Made by a program: the position numbers and the translations under genes
The notes under the pieces: model-generated
Databases searched by the model: none
What the model was told of the DNA's origin: nothing
Seen by the model: only the letters and a program-made list of their open reading frames with translations
Assembly: GCA_041737175.1 (NCBI GenBank)
Contig: JBGSSF010000022.1
Span: 1 to 64,000 of the forward strand
DNA length: 64,000 nt
DNA from: UBA5072 sp041737175
GTDB lineage: Bacteria > Bacteroidota > Bacteroidia > Bacteroidales > UBA10428
Direction: 5' to 3'
Part shown: positions 41,159 to 50,869 of the stretch, one piece after another
Position numbering within the stretch: the first letter of the stretch is position 1
How the letters are laid out: every line of letters begins with the position of its first letter

Positions 41159-43189
41159 ATGGTAGAGAATAACGAGAACAACCTGGAACAGCCCATGGAA
41201 CAATCCATGGAACAAGCTGAAAATCAGGTCCAGGATCCAGTGAATACAGATGTGAAAAATGAATCTGTTGAGGCGGATGTGATTACATCGCCTGTTCATG
41301 AAGAGACTGCTTTAACAAAACCGGACACGAAAGTTGCTGAAACTGTTGCCGTTGATGTAAATGTTGAGTCAGATCCCGAGTTTAACTGGGATAAGTATGA
41401 AGAAGGAGACTACCAGTCTGAGTTGAAAAAGACAGACCTGGAAAAAATGTACAATGAAACCTTAAGCGCAATTAAGGTTAACGAAGTTGTGGATGGCACT
41501 GTCATCACCATGAATAAGCGCGAGGTGGTTGTTAACATAGGATATAAATCCGAGGGTGTCGTAAGTCTGAACGAATTCAGGTATGACCCTGATCTCAAAA
41601 TTGGAGATAAGGTTGAGGTATATATCGAAAGCCAGGAGGACAAGAAGGGTCAGCTGGTTCTGTCGCATAAAAAGGCAAGAGCGCTGAAATCATGGGACAG
41701 AGTCAATGAATCACTTGAAAAGGACGAAATTATCAAGGGATATATCAAGTGTCGCACCAAGGGTGGTATGATCGTTGATGTGTTTGGCATTGAGGCCTTC
41801 CTTCCCGGTTCTCAAATTGATGTTAAACCCATCCGTGATTATGACATTTATGTAGGTAAAACGATGGAATTTAAAGTGGTTAAAATCAACCATGAATTCA
41901 AAAACGTCGTTGTATCTCACAAAGCACTTATTGAAGCTGAGCTTGAACAGCAGAAGAAGGAAATTATCGCAAAACTCGAAAAAGGTCAGATCCTCGAAGG
42001 TACTGTGAAGAATATTACCTCCTATGGTGTATTCATCGATTTGGGTGGGGTAGACGGTTTGATCCATATTACCGATTTATCATGGGGACGTATCAACCAC
42101 CCGGAAGAAATTGTTCAGCTCGATCAGAAACTCCAGGTCGTAATTTTGGATTTTGATGATGAAAAGAAACGTATAGCTCTCGGTCTGAAGCAACTTACGC
42201 CGCATCCGTGGGATTCACTTAATTCTGATCTCAAGGTGGGTGATAAGGTCAAGGGTCGTGTTGTTGTTATGGCTGATTATGGCGCTTTCATTGAGATCAC
42301 GACTGGAGTTGAAGGTCTTATCCATGTTTCAGAAATGTCATGGTCACAGCACCTCCGCAGCGCGCAGGAATTCCTGAAAGTCGGAGATGAAGTGGAAGCC
42401 GTTATCCTTACACTTGATCGCGAAGAACGGAAGATGTCCCTGGGTATGAAGCAACTTAAGACGGATCCTTGGGAAAAGATTGAAGAAAAATATCCTGTAG
42501 GGAGTAAACATACTGCAAAAGTTCGTAACTTTACAAACTTCGGTGTTTTTGTTGAAATAGAAGAAGGCGTTGATGGACTGATTCACATTTCTGACCTTTC
42601 ATGGACCAGAAAGATCAAGCATCCGGCTGAATTCACCAATATTGGCGAAAACATTGAAGTAGTTGTTCTTGAGATCGACAAGGAAAACAGGCGATTGAGT
42701 CTCGGACATAAGCAACTCGAGGAGAATCCCTGGGATGTCTTTGAAACGATATTTACTGTAGATTCGGTTCATGAAGGCACGATTATTGAAGTGACCGACA
42801 AAGGAGCTGTTGTAGCTCTTCCTTACGGTGTTGAAGGATTTGTTACTCCGAAACATCTGGTGAAGGAAGATGGAAAAGCAGCCAGGCTGGATGAAAGGTT
42901 GCCCTTCAAGGTGATTGAGTTTTCAAAGGGATCCAAGAAGATCATCGTTTCGCACAGCAGAATCCATGAGGATTTAAAACGGGCTTCAACGGAAGCAGAG
43001 CGGAAAACTTCGACTGATGCAGCGCACAAGGCTACCAAGAAGATGAAGACCAATATGGAAAAAACCACACTGGGTGACATTACTGATCTGGCCGCCATAA
43101 AGAATGAGATGGAGAAGAAAGAACTGAAGAAGAAGAAAACAGAGAAAAAGGCCTTAGCACCAGATGAAAACCAGGCTGAAAACGAGTAA
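41159..43189 (+). CDS. rpsA: 30S ribosomal protein S1
   Basis: The 676-residue protein has an acidic, repeat-prone N-terminal extension (about 1-85, with Glu-Gln runs) and six S1 RNA-binding domains. The repeats show the characteristic G-x-V-x-x-(I/M)-x-x-(Y/F)-G-(A/V)-F-(I/V) pattern, e.g. GTVKNITSYGVFIDLGGVDGL and the following HITDLSW. A Lys-rich tail closes it. S1 unwinds and docks mRNA on the 30S subunit, which matters in a phylum with few Shine-Dalgarno sequences. It is 24 bp upstream of a STAS gene, with which it may be co-transcribed. Confidence 0.96.
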   Translation: MVENNENNLEQPMEQSMEQAENQVQDPVNTDVKNESVEADVITSPVHEETALTKPDTKVAETVAVDVNVESDPEFNWDKYEEGDYQSELKKTDLEKMYNETLSAIKVNEVVDGTVITMNKREVVVNIGYKSEGVVSLNEFRYDPDLKIGDKVEVYIESQEDKKGQLVLSHKKARALKSWDRVNESLEKDEIIKGYIKCRTKGGMIVDVFGIEAFLPGSQIDVKPIRDYDIYVGKTMEFKVVKINHEFKNVVVSHKALIEAELEQQKKEIIAKLEKGQILEGTVKNITSYGVFIDLGGVDGLIHITDLSWGRINHPEEIVQLDQKLQVVILDFDDEKKRIALGLKQLTPHPWDSLNSDLKVGDKVKGRVVVMADYGAFIEITTGVEGLIHVSEMSWSQHLRSAQEFLKVGDEVEAVILTLDREERKMSLGMKQLKTDPWEKIEEKYPVGSKHTAKVRNFTNFGVFVEIEEGVDGLIHISDLSWTRKIKHPAEFTNIGENIEVVVLEIDKENRRLSLGHKQLEENPWDVFETIFTVDSVHEGTIIEVTDKGAVVALPYGVEGFVTPKHLVKEDGKAARLDERLPFKVIEFSKGSKKIIVSHSRIHEDLKRASTEAERKTSTDAAHKATKKMKTNMEKTTLGDITDLAAIKNEMEKKELKKKKTEKKALAPDENQAENE

Positions 43190-43213
43190 TAAAATAAATA
43201 AATTTTTTTCATC

Positions 43214-43564
43214 ATGGAATTCAAGATCGAAAAGCTCAAGAATTATACCTTAATCCAGGTGTTGGAGGAAAAGCTTGATACGCATATTGCTCCTACCCTT
43301 AAGTCGGAACTGGTTCTCGTATCAGGTAACGGTGAAAAGAACATTGTGCTTGACTTGAGTAAATGCCGGTATTGTGACTCATCGGGACTTAGCGCGATTC
43401 TTGTAGCTAACCGTTTGTGTAAGAACGCCAATGGCACTTTTGTATTGACTGGTTTGAATGACGCTGTTGAAAGGTTAATCACCATTTCCCAACTCGATAC
43501 AGTGTTAAACATTGCTGCATCTCTCGATGAGGCGGTTAAACTTTTTGCTGAACCGGTAAATTAG
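43214..43564 (+). CDS. STAS-domain anti-anti-sigma-type protein
   Basis: A 116-residue single STAS domain. The phosphorylatable site is in CDSSGLSAIL (Ser56-Ser57), as in SpoIIAA/RsbV. Such proteins switch partner proteins (anti-sigma kinases or others) by Ser phosphorylation. No RsbW-type kinase or sigma factor gene is next to it; it lies between rpsA and RNase Z with short gaps (24 and 13 bp). A second STAS protein is encoded at 57250. Confidence 0.9.
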   Translation: MEFKIEKLKNYTLIQVLEEKLDTHIAPTLKSELVLVSGNGEKNIVLDLSKCRYCDSSGLSAILVANRLCKNANGTFVLTGLNDAVERLITISQLDTVLNIAASLDEAVKLFAEPVN

Positions 43565-43577
43565 TTTTAGAACCCGC

Positions 43578-44516
43578 ATGTCATTCACTGTAACGGTGCT
43601 GGGCAGCAGTTCTGCATTGCCCACATCCACAAGATTTCCTACCGCTCAGGTACTTAATGTACATGAGCGGTTTTTTTTAATTGACTGCGGAGAAGGAACG
43701 CAAATCCAACTCAGGCGTTTTTCCATCAACATGTCAAAGATCGATCACATCTTTATCTCCCACCTGCATGGAGATCATGTTTTTGGCTTGTTCGGACTCT
43801 TCTCGTCCTATAACCTGATGGGCAGAAAAAAGGACTTGCATGTATATGCCCACAGGGATCTGGCACCTACCCTGGAGCATTTCAGGCTGCATTTCGGTAT
43901 AGAGATGTCGTACAATATTATTCATCATCCTTTTACTGCAACCAGATCGCAGTTACTATACGAAGACAAGGCCCTGACAGTTGAGAGCATTCCTTTGAGA
44001 CACAGCGTTCCGGTGGTAGGTTATATCTTCAGGGAGAAGAAAAAACTCCTGAATCTCCGGAAGGAAGCCATTGATAAATTTGCCCTGGGTATCCGGGATA
44101 TACGGAAAATAAAAGAAGGTCATGATTATGTCACATCCACGGGGGAAACCATCCCAAATGGTGAACTTACCTTACCTCCTTATCAATCCAGAACTTATGG
44201 TTTTTGTACGGATACATCCTGTTTCCTGAAACTGAAAAACGACCTGAAAAACCTGAATTTGCTGTATTTCGAAGCCACATTCTCGGAAAAGGACAAGAAA
44301 CTTGCAAAAATTACAGGACATTCAACAGCAAGTCAGGCTGCTACACTGGCCAAAGAATCCAATGTAGGTAAACTGCTCATTGGTCATTTTTCAACCCGTT
44401 ATAAAAGTATTCATGCCCTGCTCCATGAAGCCCGGGCTATATTTCCTGAAACCTACGCTGTTGAAGATGGTGAAAAGTACAGTGTGGAGCAGAAACGAGT
44501 TGCCTTGGGGGCATAA
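43578..44516 (+). CDS. rnz: Ribonuclease Z
   Basis: This 312-residue metallo-beta-lactamase-fold endonuclease removes 3' trailers from tRNA precursors. The zinc motif HLHGDH covers residues 62-67, and LIDCGEGTQIQLRRFSI upstream is typical of RNase Z. The later metal ligands are in LRHSVPVVGYI (about 141), FCTDTS (about 215) and KITGHSTASQAA (about 252). It is 13 bp after the STAS gene. Confidence 0.95.
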   Translation: MSFTVTVLGSSSALPTSTRFPTAQVLNVHERFFLIDCGEGTQIQLRRFSINMSKIDHIFISHLHGDHVFGLFGLFSSYNLMGRKKDLHVYAHRDLAPTLEHFRLHFGIEMSYNIIHHPFTATRSQLLYEDKALTVESIPLRHSVPVVGYIFREKKKLLNLRKEAIDKFALGIRDIRKIKEGHDYVTSTGETIPNGELTLPPYQSRTYGFCTDTSCFLKLKNDLKNLNLLYFEATFSEKDKKLAKITGHSTASQAATLAKESNVGKLLIGHFSTRYKSIHALLHEARAIFPETYAVEDGEKYSVEQKRVALGA

Positions 44517-44558
44517 ATTAATGTATATTTGAAATTTATTACAGAAACTTTATTCCTG

Positions 44559-46088
44559 GTGGAAGAGAAAATTATTATCCTGGATTTTGGATCGCAATAT
44601 ACCCAGCTGATTGCGCGCAGAGTAAGAGAATTAAATGTATATTGCGAGATCTGGCCTTTCAATACCGGAAACACAACAGATCACGCAGTAAAGGGAGTAA
44701 TCCTTTCCGGCAGTCCCTCTTCGGTTAGAGATCCGGACGCACCCATTCCCGATCTGGGCAAAATCAAAGGATCTATACCAATACTTGGAATCTGCTATGG
44801 CGCACAATACCTGTCACATGCTTACGGAGGTCTGGTTACTTCGTCCAGGACACGTGAATATGGCAGGGCCAACCTGGAAGTGACTGATCCTGAATGCAAA
44901 CTTTTGAAAGGTGTTCAGAGCGGCACCCAGGTTTGGATGTCACACGGAGATACCATTGCAAAATTACCGGATGGCTACCATATCACCGGTAATACAAGAG
45001 ATGTAAGAATCGGATCTTATAAGATCAGCAGCGAAGAAACCTATGGCATCCAGTTTCACCCCGAGGTATATCATACCACCGAAGGGCTCAGGATACTCAG
45101 GAACTTTGTTGTTGATATCTGCGGTTGCAGACAGGATTGGACGCCTGAATCGTTTATTGCAGAAACCATCCGGAACTTAAAAAGCACACTGCAAAATGAC
45201 AGGGTTGTGCTGGGCCTGTCCGGAGGTGTAGATTCATCGGTGGCTGCAGTGCTGTTGCACCAGGCTGTCGGGTCAAATCTGACCTGCATTTTTGTCGATA
45301 ATGGGTTGCTTCGCAAGGATGAGTTTGTTAAAGTGCTTGCTTCCTATCAACATATGGGTTTGAATGTGCATGGTATCGATGCAAAAGATATCTTTCTGGA
45401 GGATCTGCGCAATGTATTTGACCCTGAATTAAAACGAAAATCAATAGGGAAAAATTTTATCCGGGTTTTTGAGAGCGAGGCACGCAAAATTGAAAATGTA
45501 AAATGGCTTGCACAGGGAACCATTTATCCAGATGTTATTGAATCGGTGTCAGTTAACGGTCCTTCAGCAACGATCAAATCACATCATAATGTGGGCGGAC
45601 TTCCCGCCAAAATGAATCTAAAAGTCATTGAGCCTTTAAAATTACTCTTTAAAGATGAGGTGAGACGGGTTGGCAAGGCGCTCCATATTGATCCGCTGAT
45701 TCTCAGCAGGCACCCGTTTCCCGGACCAGGTCTGGCCATCCGGATCATCAGTGATATTACACCTGAGAAGGTCAGAATTCTTCAGGAAGTGGATGATATA
45801 TACATTCAGGGGCTCAAGGAATATGGCCTGTACGATTCAGTCTGGCAGGCCGCAGCCATCCTTTTGCCTGTTCAGTCGGTTGGTGTGATGGGAGATGAAC
45901 GTACCTATGAAAATGTAATTGCTCTTCGCGCAGTTTCATCTACAGATGGTATGACGGCTGACTGGTCGCATCTTCCGTATGAATTTCTGGGTGCCATATC
46001 AAACCGCATTATCAACAAAGTGAAAGGCGTCAACAGGGTGGTTTATGATATCAGCTCAAAGCCTCCGGCAACGATTGAATGGGAATAA
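44559..46088 (+). CDS. guaA: GMP synthase (glutamine-hydrolysing)
   Basis: I place the start at the GTG at 44559, giving 509 residues beginning MEEKIIILDFGSQYTQLIA, which is where family members start. No ATG is available, and the TTG at 44529 would add ten unmatched residues. The class I amidotransferase domain has Cys in GICYGAQ (about 80) and His-Glu in QFHPEVYH (about 165). The PP-loop SGGVDSS (about 225) and the PGPGL dimerisation segment (about 385) follow. It converts XMP to GMP. Confidence 0.95.
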   Translation: MEEKIIILDFGSQYTQLIARRVRELNVYCEIWPFNTGNTTDHAVKGVILSGSPSSVRDPDAPIPDLGKIKGSIPILGICYGAQYLSHAYGGLVTSSRTREYGRANLEVTDPECKLLKGVQSGTQVWMSHGDTIAKLPDGYHITGNTRDVRIGSYKISSEETYGIQFHPEVYHTTEGLRILRNFVVDICGCRQDWTPESFIAETIRNLKSTLQNDRVVLGLSGGVDSSVAAVLLHQAVGSNLTCIFVDNGLLRKDEFVKVLASYQHMGLNVHGIDAKDIFLEDLRNVFDPELKRKSIGKNFIRVFESEARKIENVKWLAQGTIYPDVIESVSVNGPSATIKSHHNVGGLPAKMNLKVIEPLKLLFKDEVRRVGKALHIDPLILSRHPFPGPGLAIRIISDITPEKVRILQEVDDIYIQGLKEYGLYDSVWQAAAILLPVQSVGVMGDERTYENVIALRAVSSTDGMTADWSHLPYEFLGAISNRIINKVKGVNRVVYDISSKPPATIEWE

Positions 46089-46103
46089 TCAGTATTATTT
46101 ACG

Positions 46104-46111
46104 TATTTTTG
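46104..46111 (+). promoter_or_regulatory. Possible -7 element of the S41 protease gene
   Basis: TATTTTTG fits TAnnTTTG, 23 nt upstream of the ATG at 46135. A TTG at 46075 is 26 nt upstream, longer than the 18 nt seen at other promoters in the window. Confidence 0.45.
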
Positions 46112-46134
46112 CATGTAAATTAGTCACAGGGAAT

Positions 46135-47736
46135 ATGAACGGTATAATAAGAATTTCTGCTTTACTTCTTGTAAGCCTATCAGGAAGCCTGGGTTTGAAG
46201 GCGCAGCTTCTCAATGAACAGGCATTTAAATTCGGGACGGTGCTGGAATGGATCGATAAATATTATGTGGATTCAGTTGACCAGGGATTGCTTGTTGAAC
46301 ACGCCATTTCTGAGCTGCTGAAAGAGCTTGATCCGCATTCTTCATATCTTACCAAGGATGAGGTCAAAGATCTCAATGAACCCTTGCAGGGTAATTTTGA
46401 GGGTGTTGGCGTGTCCTTTAATATTCTGCATGATACAGTCTATATCATATCACCGGTAGCCGGAGGACCATCCGATAAAGCCGGAATTATGGCAGGTGAT
46501 CGCATCATCAAAGTCGACGGAAAGAATGTTGCTGGTATTGGCATTACTTCTGAACAGGTATATGCCTTGCTGAGAGGAAAGAAGGGTTCCAAAGTTACAG
46601 TCTCAATACTGCGAAAGAACGTACCCGGTTTATCAGATTATGATATTATCAGGGACAAGATTCCAATTTATAGTATTGATGCCTACTACCAAATCAATGA
46701 GGATATTGGCTACATTAAAATAAACCGTTTTTCCATGACTACCATGGATGAATTTGATGAGGCCATTAATGAACTGAAGGACAATAATATAAAGGACCTT
46801 ATCGTGGATTTGACCGGCAATGGCGGTGGTTACCTTGAGGTAGCCATTAATCTGGCTGACCAGTTTCTCGACAATGAGAAGCTAATACTTTATACACAGG
46901 GGATTAATAGTCCAAAACGACAGTATTTTGCATCCCGTGAAGGCAAATTTGAGAAAGGAAATCTGGTTATCCTCATAGATGAAGGATCTGCCTCTGCAAG
47001 TGAAATCCTTTCAGGTGCAATCCAGGATTGGGACAGGGGAATCATTGTCGGGCGGAGATCCTATGGTAAGGGATTGGTGCAGAAACCTCTTTTACTCCCT
47101 GATCAATCCATGATCCGGCTTACCGTTGCCAAGTATTATACACCTACAGGCAGATTAATTCAGAAACCCTACCAGATGGATCGTGATGATTATGATAAGG
47201 AATTGTTGACAAGGTATATGAATGGTGAGCTCGCCCATAAAGACAGCATTCATTTGCCCGATTCCCTCAAGTTCTATACATTAAAAAATACCCGGTTGGT
47301 ATACGGCGGCGGTGGAATCATGCCCGACTATTTTGTTTCGATCGATACCAGTTACTATTCTGATTACTACCGTCAGTTGATGAGGAAAGGAACCATCAGT
47401 CAGTTTGTATTGGAATATGTTGATAATAACAGGAAAGAAATTGAGAAAGAATACCCCGACTTCAAAAGTTTCAGGAATGGTTTTGAAGTGAGTGAGAAAT
47501 TAATGTCGAAATTTATCAGATACGCTGAGAGCGACGGGATACCGGAAAATAAGACAGGTCTTTCCTTTTCAAAAGAGCAGATCGAGCTCCTGTTAAAAGC
47601 TTATATTGCCCGCGATATCTGGTCCACAAATGAGTTCTTTGAAATTGCCAATTTGAAAGATCCAAAAATTGAAACCGCCGTAACCATTCTGAAAAACTGG
47701 GATAAGTACGAGGTCATGCTATTAAACAAGAAGTGA
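46135..47736 (+). CDS. S41-family C-terminal processing protease
   Basis: Starting at the ATG at 46135 gives 533 residues with a signal peptide (IRISALLLVSLSGSLGLKAQ, about 4-23). A PDZ domain with GVGVSFNILHDTVYIISP and GIMAGDRIIKVDGK (about 85-165) and the peptidase domain follow. The catalytic Ser is in DEGSASASEI (about 286) and the Lys in SYGKGLVQ (about 310). The upstream in-frame ATG at 46045 lies inside guaA and is rejected. These periplasmic proteases trim C-termini of envelope proteins. The stop overlaps the pnuC start by one base. Confidence 0.93.
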   Translation: MNGIIRISALLLVSLSGSLGLKAQLLNEQAFKFGTVLEWIDKYYVDSVDQGLLVEHAISELLKELDPHSSYLTKDEVKDLNEPLQGNFEGVGVSFNILHDTVYIISPVAGGPSDKAGIMAGDRIIKVDGKNVAGIGITSEQVYALLRGKKGSKVTVSILRKNVPGLSDYDIIRDKIPIYSIDAYYQINEDIGYIKINRFSMTTMDEFDEAINELKDNNIKDLIVDLTGNGGGYLEVAINLADQFLDNEKLILYTQGINSPKRQYFASREGKFEKGNLVILIDEGSASASEILSGAIQDWDRGIIVGRRSYGKGLVQKPLLLPDQSMIRLTVAKYYTPTGRLIQKPYQMDRDDYDKELLTRYMNGELAHKDSIHLPDSLKFYTLKNTRLVYGGGGIMPDYFVSIDTSYYSDYYRQLMRKGTISQFVLEYVDNNRKEIEKEYPDFKSFRNGFEVSEKLMSKFIRYAESDGIPENKTGLSFSKEQIELLLKAYIARDIWSTNEFFEIANLKDPKIETAVTILKNWDKYEVMLLNKK

Positions 47737-48341
47737 TGCCGGTTGCCTGGTCTGTTCTCAGTTGGCTGCAGCTGAACTATTTGGAGCTTTCTGCAGTGAT
47801 TACCGGTTTGTTATATGTAATTTTCACGATAAGGGAAAACATTCTTTTGTGGTTATTCGGGATTGTATCTTCCGGTCTCTATGTCTGGATTTTTTTCAAA
47901 TCGGGTATATTTGCATACAGTTTATTGTACATCTATTATGTGATTGTCGGCTTTTACGGATGGTATAACTGGACCAGGAAACCGGCGAAGCAGGCTGGGG
48001 GACTGCGCATTCATAAAGCTTCGGGCAGATATTTAGGATCCTGTTTGGCGATAACACTTGTTCTGGTTGTTCCTTTATACCTTGTACTCAAAAAAGTTTC
48101 ATCGGATATGGCCATGGCTGATGCCTTGCTGACTTCGGGTGGAATTGTGGCAACCTGGATGCTTACCCAGAAATTGATTGAACAATGGTTGTTTTGGATT
48201 GTAATTGACTTGCTCTCCATGGGTGTGATGATATACAAAGAACTTTATCCCAGTGCAATATTATTTTTGGTTTATACCTTGCTCGCCATTAAAGGATTTG
48301 TGGAATGGAAAAAAGAAATGAAGTTGCAAACAACAAATTAA
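47736..48341 (+). CDS. pnuC: Nicotinamide riboside transporter PnuC
   Basis: The 201-residue protein has seven or so membrane helices. The PnuC signature region YIYYVIVGFYGWYNWTRK (about 66-83) is clear, as is the WLFWIVIDLLSMGVMIYK-type helix (about 148-165). It imports nicotinamide riboside by facilitated diffusion, trapped by the kinase encoded next. The 37-bp overlap with that gene supports the pairing. No riboswitch-like element is seen upstream; the gene is coupled to the S41 protease gene. Confidence 0.93.
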   Translation: MPVAWSVLSWLQLNYLELSAVITGLLYVIFTIRENILLWLFGIVSSGLYVWIFFKSGIFAYSLLYIYYVIVGFYGWYNWTRKPAKQAGGLRIHKASGRYLGSCLAITLVLVVPLYLVLKKVSSDMAMADALLTSGGIVATWMLTQKLIEQWLFWIVIDLLSMGVMIYKELYPSAILFLVYTLLAIKGFVEWKKEMKLQTTN

Positions 48342-48862
48342 TTCACATAGTTATAACGGGTCCGGAATGCACAGGTAAATCCACGTTAACCGAACAGCTG
48401 GCCCTACATTATCATACGGAATTTATTCCGGAATATGCCCGGGAGTACATCGGAAACCTTTGCCGTCCCTATAATTACGAGGATGTCGAACATATTGCAG
48501 AAGTACAGCGAAAGCAGGCACATGAATGGAATGACCCGAAAGGTAAAATTCTTTTTCTGGATACTTATCTTATTATTACCAAAGTATGGTTTAGGGTTGT
48601 TTTTGGCCGCTATCCCAGTTGGATCGACAGGGAGCTGACAGGTAAGGTCATTGGTTTTTATCTTCTTTGCAGCACCGATATTCCCTGGAAAGCTGATGCG
48701 GTGCGGGAAAACGGCGGAGAAATGAGGGAAAAGCTTTACGGAATGTATAAAAGTGAGTTGGACAATTTGGAATGCAACTATTTTGAAGTAACCGGAACGG
48801 GGACGAAACGTTTAGAACTTGCGATTCATGCGGTTGACCGTTTTTTGGCGAATCGTGTTTAA
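48305..48862 (+). CDS. Nicotinamide-riboside kinase (NadR C-terminal type)
   Basis: The 185-residue P-loop protein has GPECTGKST at residues 19-27, the pattern of NadR ribosylnicotinamide kinases, plus FIPEYAREYI (about 42-51). A lid region RENGGEMREKLYGMYKSEL follows near residue 140. The NMN adenylyltransferase domain of full NadR is absent, so it would only phosphorylate nicotinamide riboside to NMN. It overlaps pnuC by 37 bp, forming an NAD salvage pair. Confidence 0.88.
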   Translation: MEKRNEVANNKLIHIVITGPECTGKSTLTEQLALHYHTEFIPEYAREYIGNLCRPYNYEDVEHIAEVQRKQAHEWNDPKGKILFLDTYLIITKVWFRVVFGRYPSWIDRELTGKVIGFYLLCSTDIPWKADAVRENGGEMREKLYGMYKSELDNLECNYFEVTGTGTKRLELAIHAVDRFLANRV

Positions 48863-48885
48863 TCATGTAAAAGCAAACATCAACT

Positions 48886-50043
48886 ATGCCTGAATTTATT
48901 GCTAAGACTTTGTTTGGACTGGAAGAAGTGCTGGCTGAAGAATTGAGAAATCTCGGAGCTGCCCAGGTGAAAGTTCTTAACCGCGCGGTGGGATTTACGG
49001 GTGATAAAAAGTTTTTATACCGCGCCAATTACCATTTGCGAACTGCGCTAAAGATCCTCATTCCAATAGGTGAAGCTGATAATATTGGCGATGAATCCGA
49101 TCTGTACAACTATGTCAGAAGCATTCACTGGGATAAATATCTGGGAGTCAATGATACTTTGGCTGTTGAAGTCGCCATGCACACTGATGTTTTTAAGCAT
49201 ACCCAGTACATAGCGCAAAAGATCAAAGATGCAGTTGTTGATCAGTTCCGGGATAAATACGGATCACGTCCTTCCGTTGATCTCGAGAGCCCTACGCTAA
49301 GGATTAACGCTTATATAAGCGACCGGTCGATTAAATTGTCCCGTGACAGCAGTGGTGATTCTTTGCATCGAAGGGGTTACAGGGATAAACAGGGACCTGC
49401 ACCTATGAATGAAGTTCTTGCAGCAGGTCTCATCAAGCTTTCCGGTTGGAACGGCATCGATCCTTTCGTTGATTTTATGTGCGGCTCAGGAACACTCGCC
49501 ATTGAGGCAGCACTTCAGGCGTACCGGATTCCACCTGGAGAACTGCGGGGTGAATACGGCTTCCAGAAATGGAAAGATTTTGATACGAAACTCTTTAATG
49601 AAATCGTGAATGAGAGCAAGCAATCCCGTGCAGATACTGAAGTTCCCATCTTTGCTTCTGATCTTGCCCCGGATGCAGTTCGTCTTGCCATGCGGCATGC
49701 CCAGAATGCAGGCGTTATGAAAATGATCAATTTCCAGACCTGCCATTTCATTGATGTGATCCCACCGCCACCGCCTGGAATCATTATTATCAATCCACCC
49801 TACGGGGAAAGAATCGTGCAGCTGAATTTGAATGCGTTGTATTCTCAGATTGGCGATAAATTCAAGAAGGATTTTGCCGGCTTTGAGGCCTGGATAATCA
49901 GTAGTAATGCAGAAGCAGTTAAGCATATTGGCTTACGGCCATCCAGGAAAATTCCTGTATACAATGGCCAGCTCGAATGCAGGTTTAGCAGGTATTCACT
50001 TTACCAGGGTTCCAGAAAAACAGATAAAATCGCAGTTTCATAA
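48886..50043 (+). CDS. THUMP-domain RNA methyltransferase (RlmL N-domain/YpsC type)
   Basis: A 385-residue protein with a ferredoxin-like and THUMP N-terminal half (about 1-160) and a Rossmann methyltransferase half. The SAM-loop is VDFMCGSGTLAIEAAL (about 192-207) and the N6-adenine/N2-guanine catalytic motif is NPPYGER (about 304-310). It resembles the N-terminal part of RlmL, which methylates guanine in 23S rRNA. A proline run (IPPPPPG) precedes the catalytic motif. It is 23 bp after the nicotinamide riboside kinase gene. Confidence 0.92.
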   Translation: MPEFIAKTLFGLEEVLAEELRNLGAAQVKVLNRAVGFTGDKKFLYRANYHLRTALKILIPIGEADNIGDESDLYNYVRSIHWDKYLGVNDTLAVEVAMHTDVFKHTQYIAQKIKDAVVDQFRDKYGSRPSVDLESPTLRINAYISDRSIKLSRDSSGDSLHRRGYRDKQGPAPMNEVLAAGLIKLSGWNGIDPFVDFMCGSGTLAIEAALQAYRIPPGELRGEYGFQKWKDFDTKLFNEIVNESKQSRADTEVPIFASDLAPDAVRLAMRHAQNAGVMKMINFQTCHFIDVIPPPPPGIIIINPPYGERIVQLNLNALYSQIGDKFKKDFAGFEAWIISSNAEAVKHIGLRPSRKIPVYNGQLECRFSRYSLYQGSRKTDKIAVS

Positions 50044-50224
50044 CTAATTATATGTATTACATCAATTTTTCCGTTACTATTAAGTAAATCATGCTAATTA
50101 CCTGTAACACTTGCCCGCAAAAATTCGTTGACTAGTATATTAATAAATTAAAAATAGCTATATTTAAAATGCGTTAACCCCAAAGTATTAAGACCTTCAA
50201 TCCATTAATTATCGGCCTTAATTC

Positions 50225-50251
50225 TTGCATGTGTTTTTTTTTATATATTTG
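50225..50251 (+). promoter_or_regulatory. Promoter of the SiaB/SiaC-type operon
   Basis: TTG (50225-50227) and TATATTTG (50244-50251) with a 16-nt, T-rich spacer fit the -33/-7 pair. Predicted leader about 27 nt before the ATG at 50285. The rest of the 241-bp gap upstream is AT-rich and holds nothing I recognise. Confidence 0.55.
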
Positions 50252-50284
50252 TTGTACGATCTTTATTACGGTTTATAAGAGATA

Positions 50285-50839
50285 ATGCCTTTTATGAGTT
50301 TCAATTTAAAGGAATATTACGCCAATTTAAGCAATGGAGATGTGGTTCTTGCCTATAAAGGCAGCATCACATCAGAACTCATCAATGACATTCTTGAAGC
50401 CGTTGAATCGAAGTTTGAAGAAGCCAATGAAGATGGCAAACTGAGAAAAAAGATCTATAATATACTGGTTGAAAGCCTTCAAAATCTTTATCATCATATT
50501 GAACCACATCATGAAGGCATTGAAGAAGGGCTCGATCCGAAATTCGGTGTAATGGTAATAGTTCGCCAGGGTGAGTCCTATAAGGTCACCACGGGTAATT
50601 TCATCAGCACTAAAAGAATCAAGTTTCTCAAGGAAAAAATCGACAAGATCAATTCACTAACGAAGGATGAACTGAAGGACATGTACAAGTTCATTCTGAA
50701 TCATCAAAGACTGTCCGCCAAGGGCGGCGGAGGTCTGGGACTTGTTGACATCGCCAGGAAATCCGGAAATAAGCTTGAATACCAGTTTTACAGTTATAAC
50801 GATAATTATTCATTCTATAGTCTGACAATTAGTGTATAA
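50285..50839 (+). CDS. SiaB-family protein kinase
   Basis: The 184-residue protein matches the SiaB/DUF6272 pattern: a GHKL-like helix with KIYNILVESLQNLYHHIE (about 60-77, containing the N-box Asn/Glu) and a glycine-rich loop SAKGGGGLGLVDIARKSG (about 145-162). In Pseudomonas, SiaB phosphorylates SiaC. The partner gene follows 30 bp downstream. An in-frame ATG at 50294 is an alternative start. The SiaA-type phosphatase and the diguanylate cyclase SiaD are not in the window. Confidence 0.85.
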   Translation: MPFMSFNLKEYYANLSNGDVVLAYKGSITSELINDILEAVESKFEEANEDGKLRKKIYNILVESLQNLYHHIEPHHEGIEEGLDPKFGVMVIVRQGESYKVTTGNFISTKRIKFLKEKIDKINSLTKDELKDMYKFILNHQRLSAKGGGGLGLVDIARKSGNKLEYQFYSYNDNYSFYSLTISV

Positions 50840-50869
50840 ATAATAGTTTTCTGAAATCTACTAATTTTT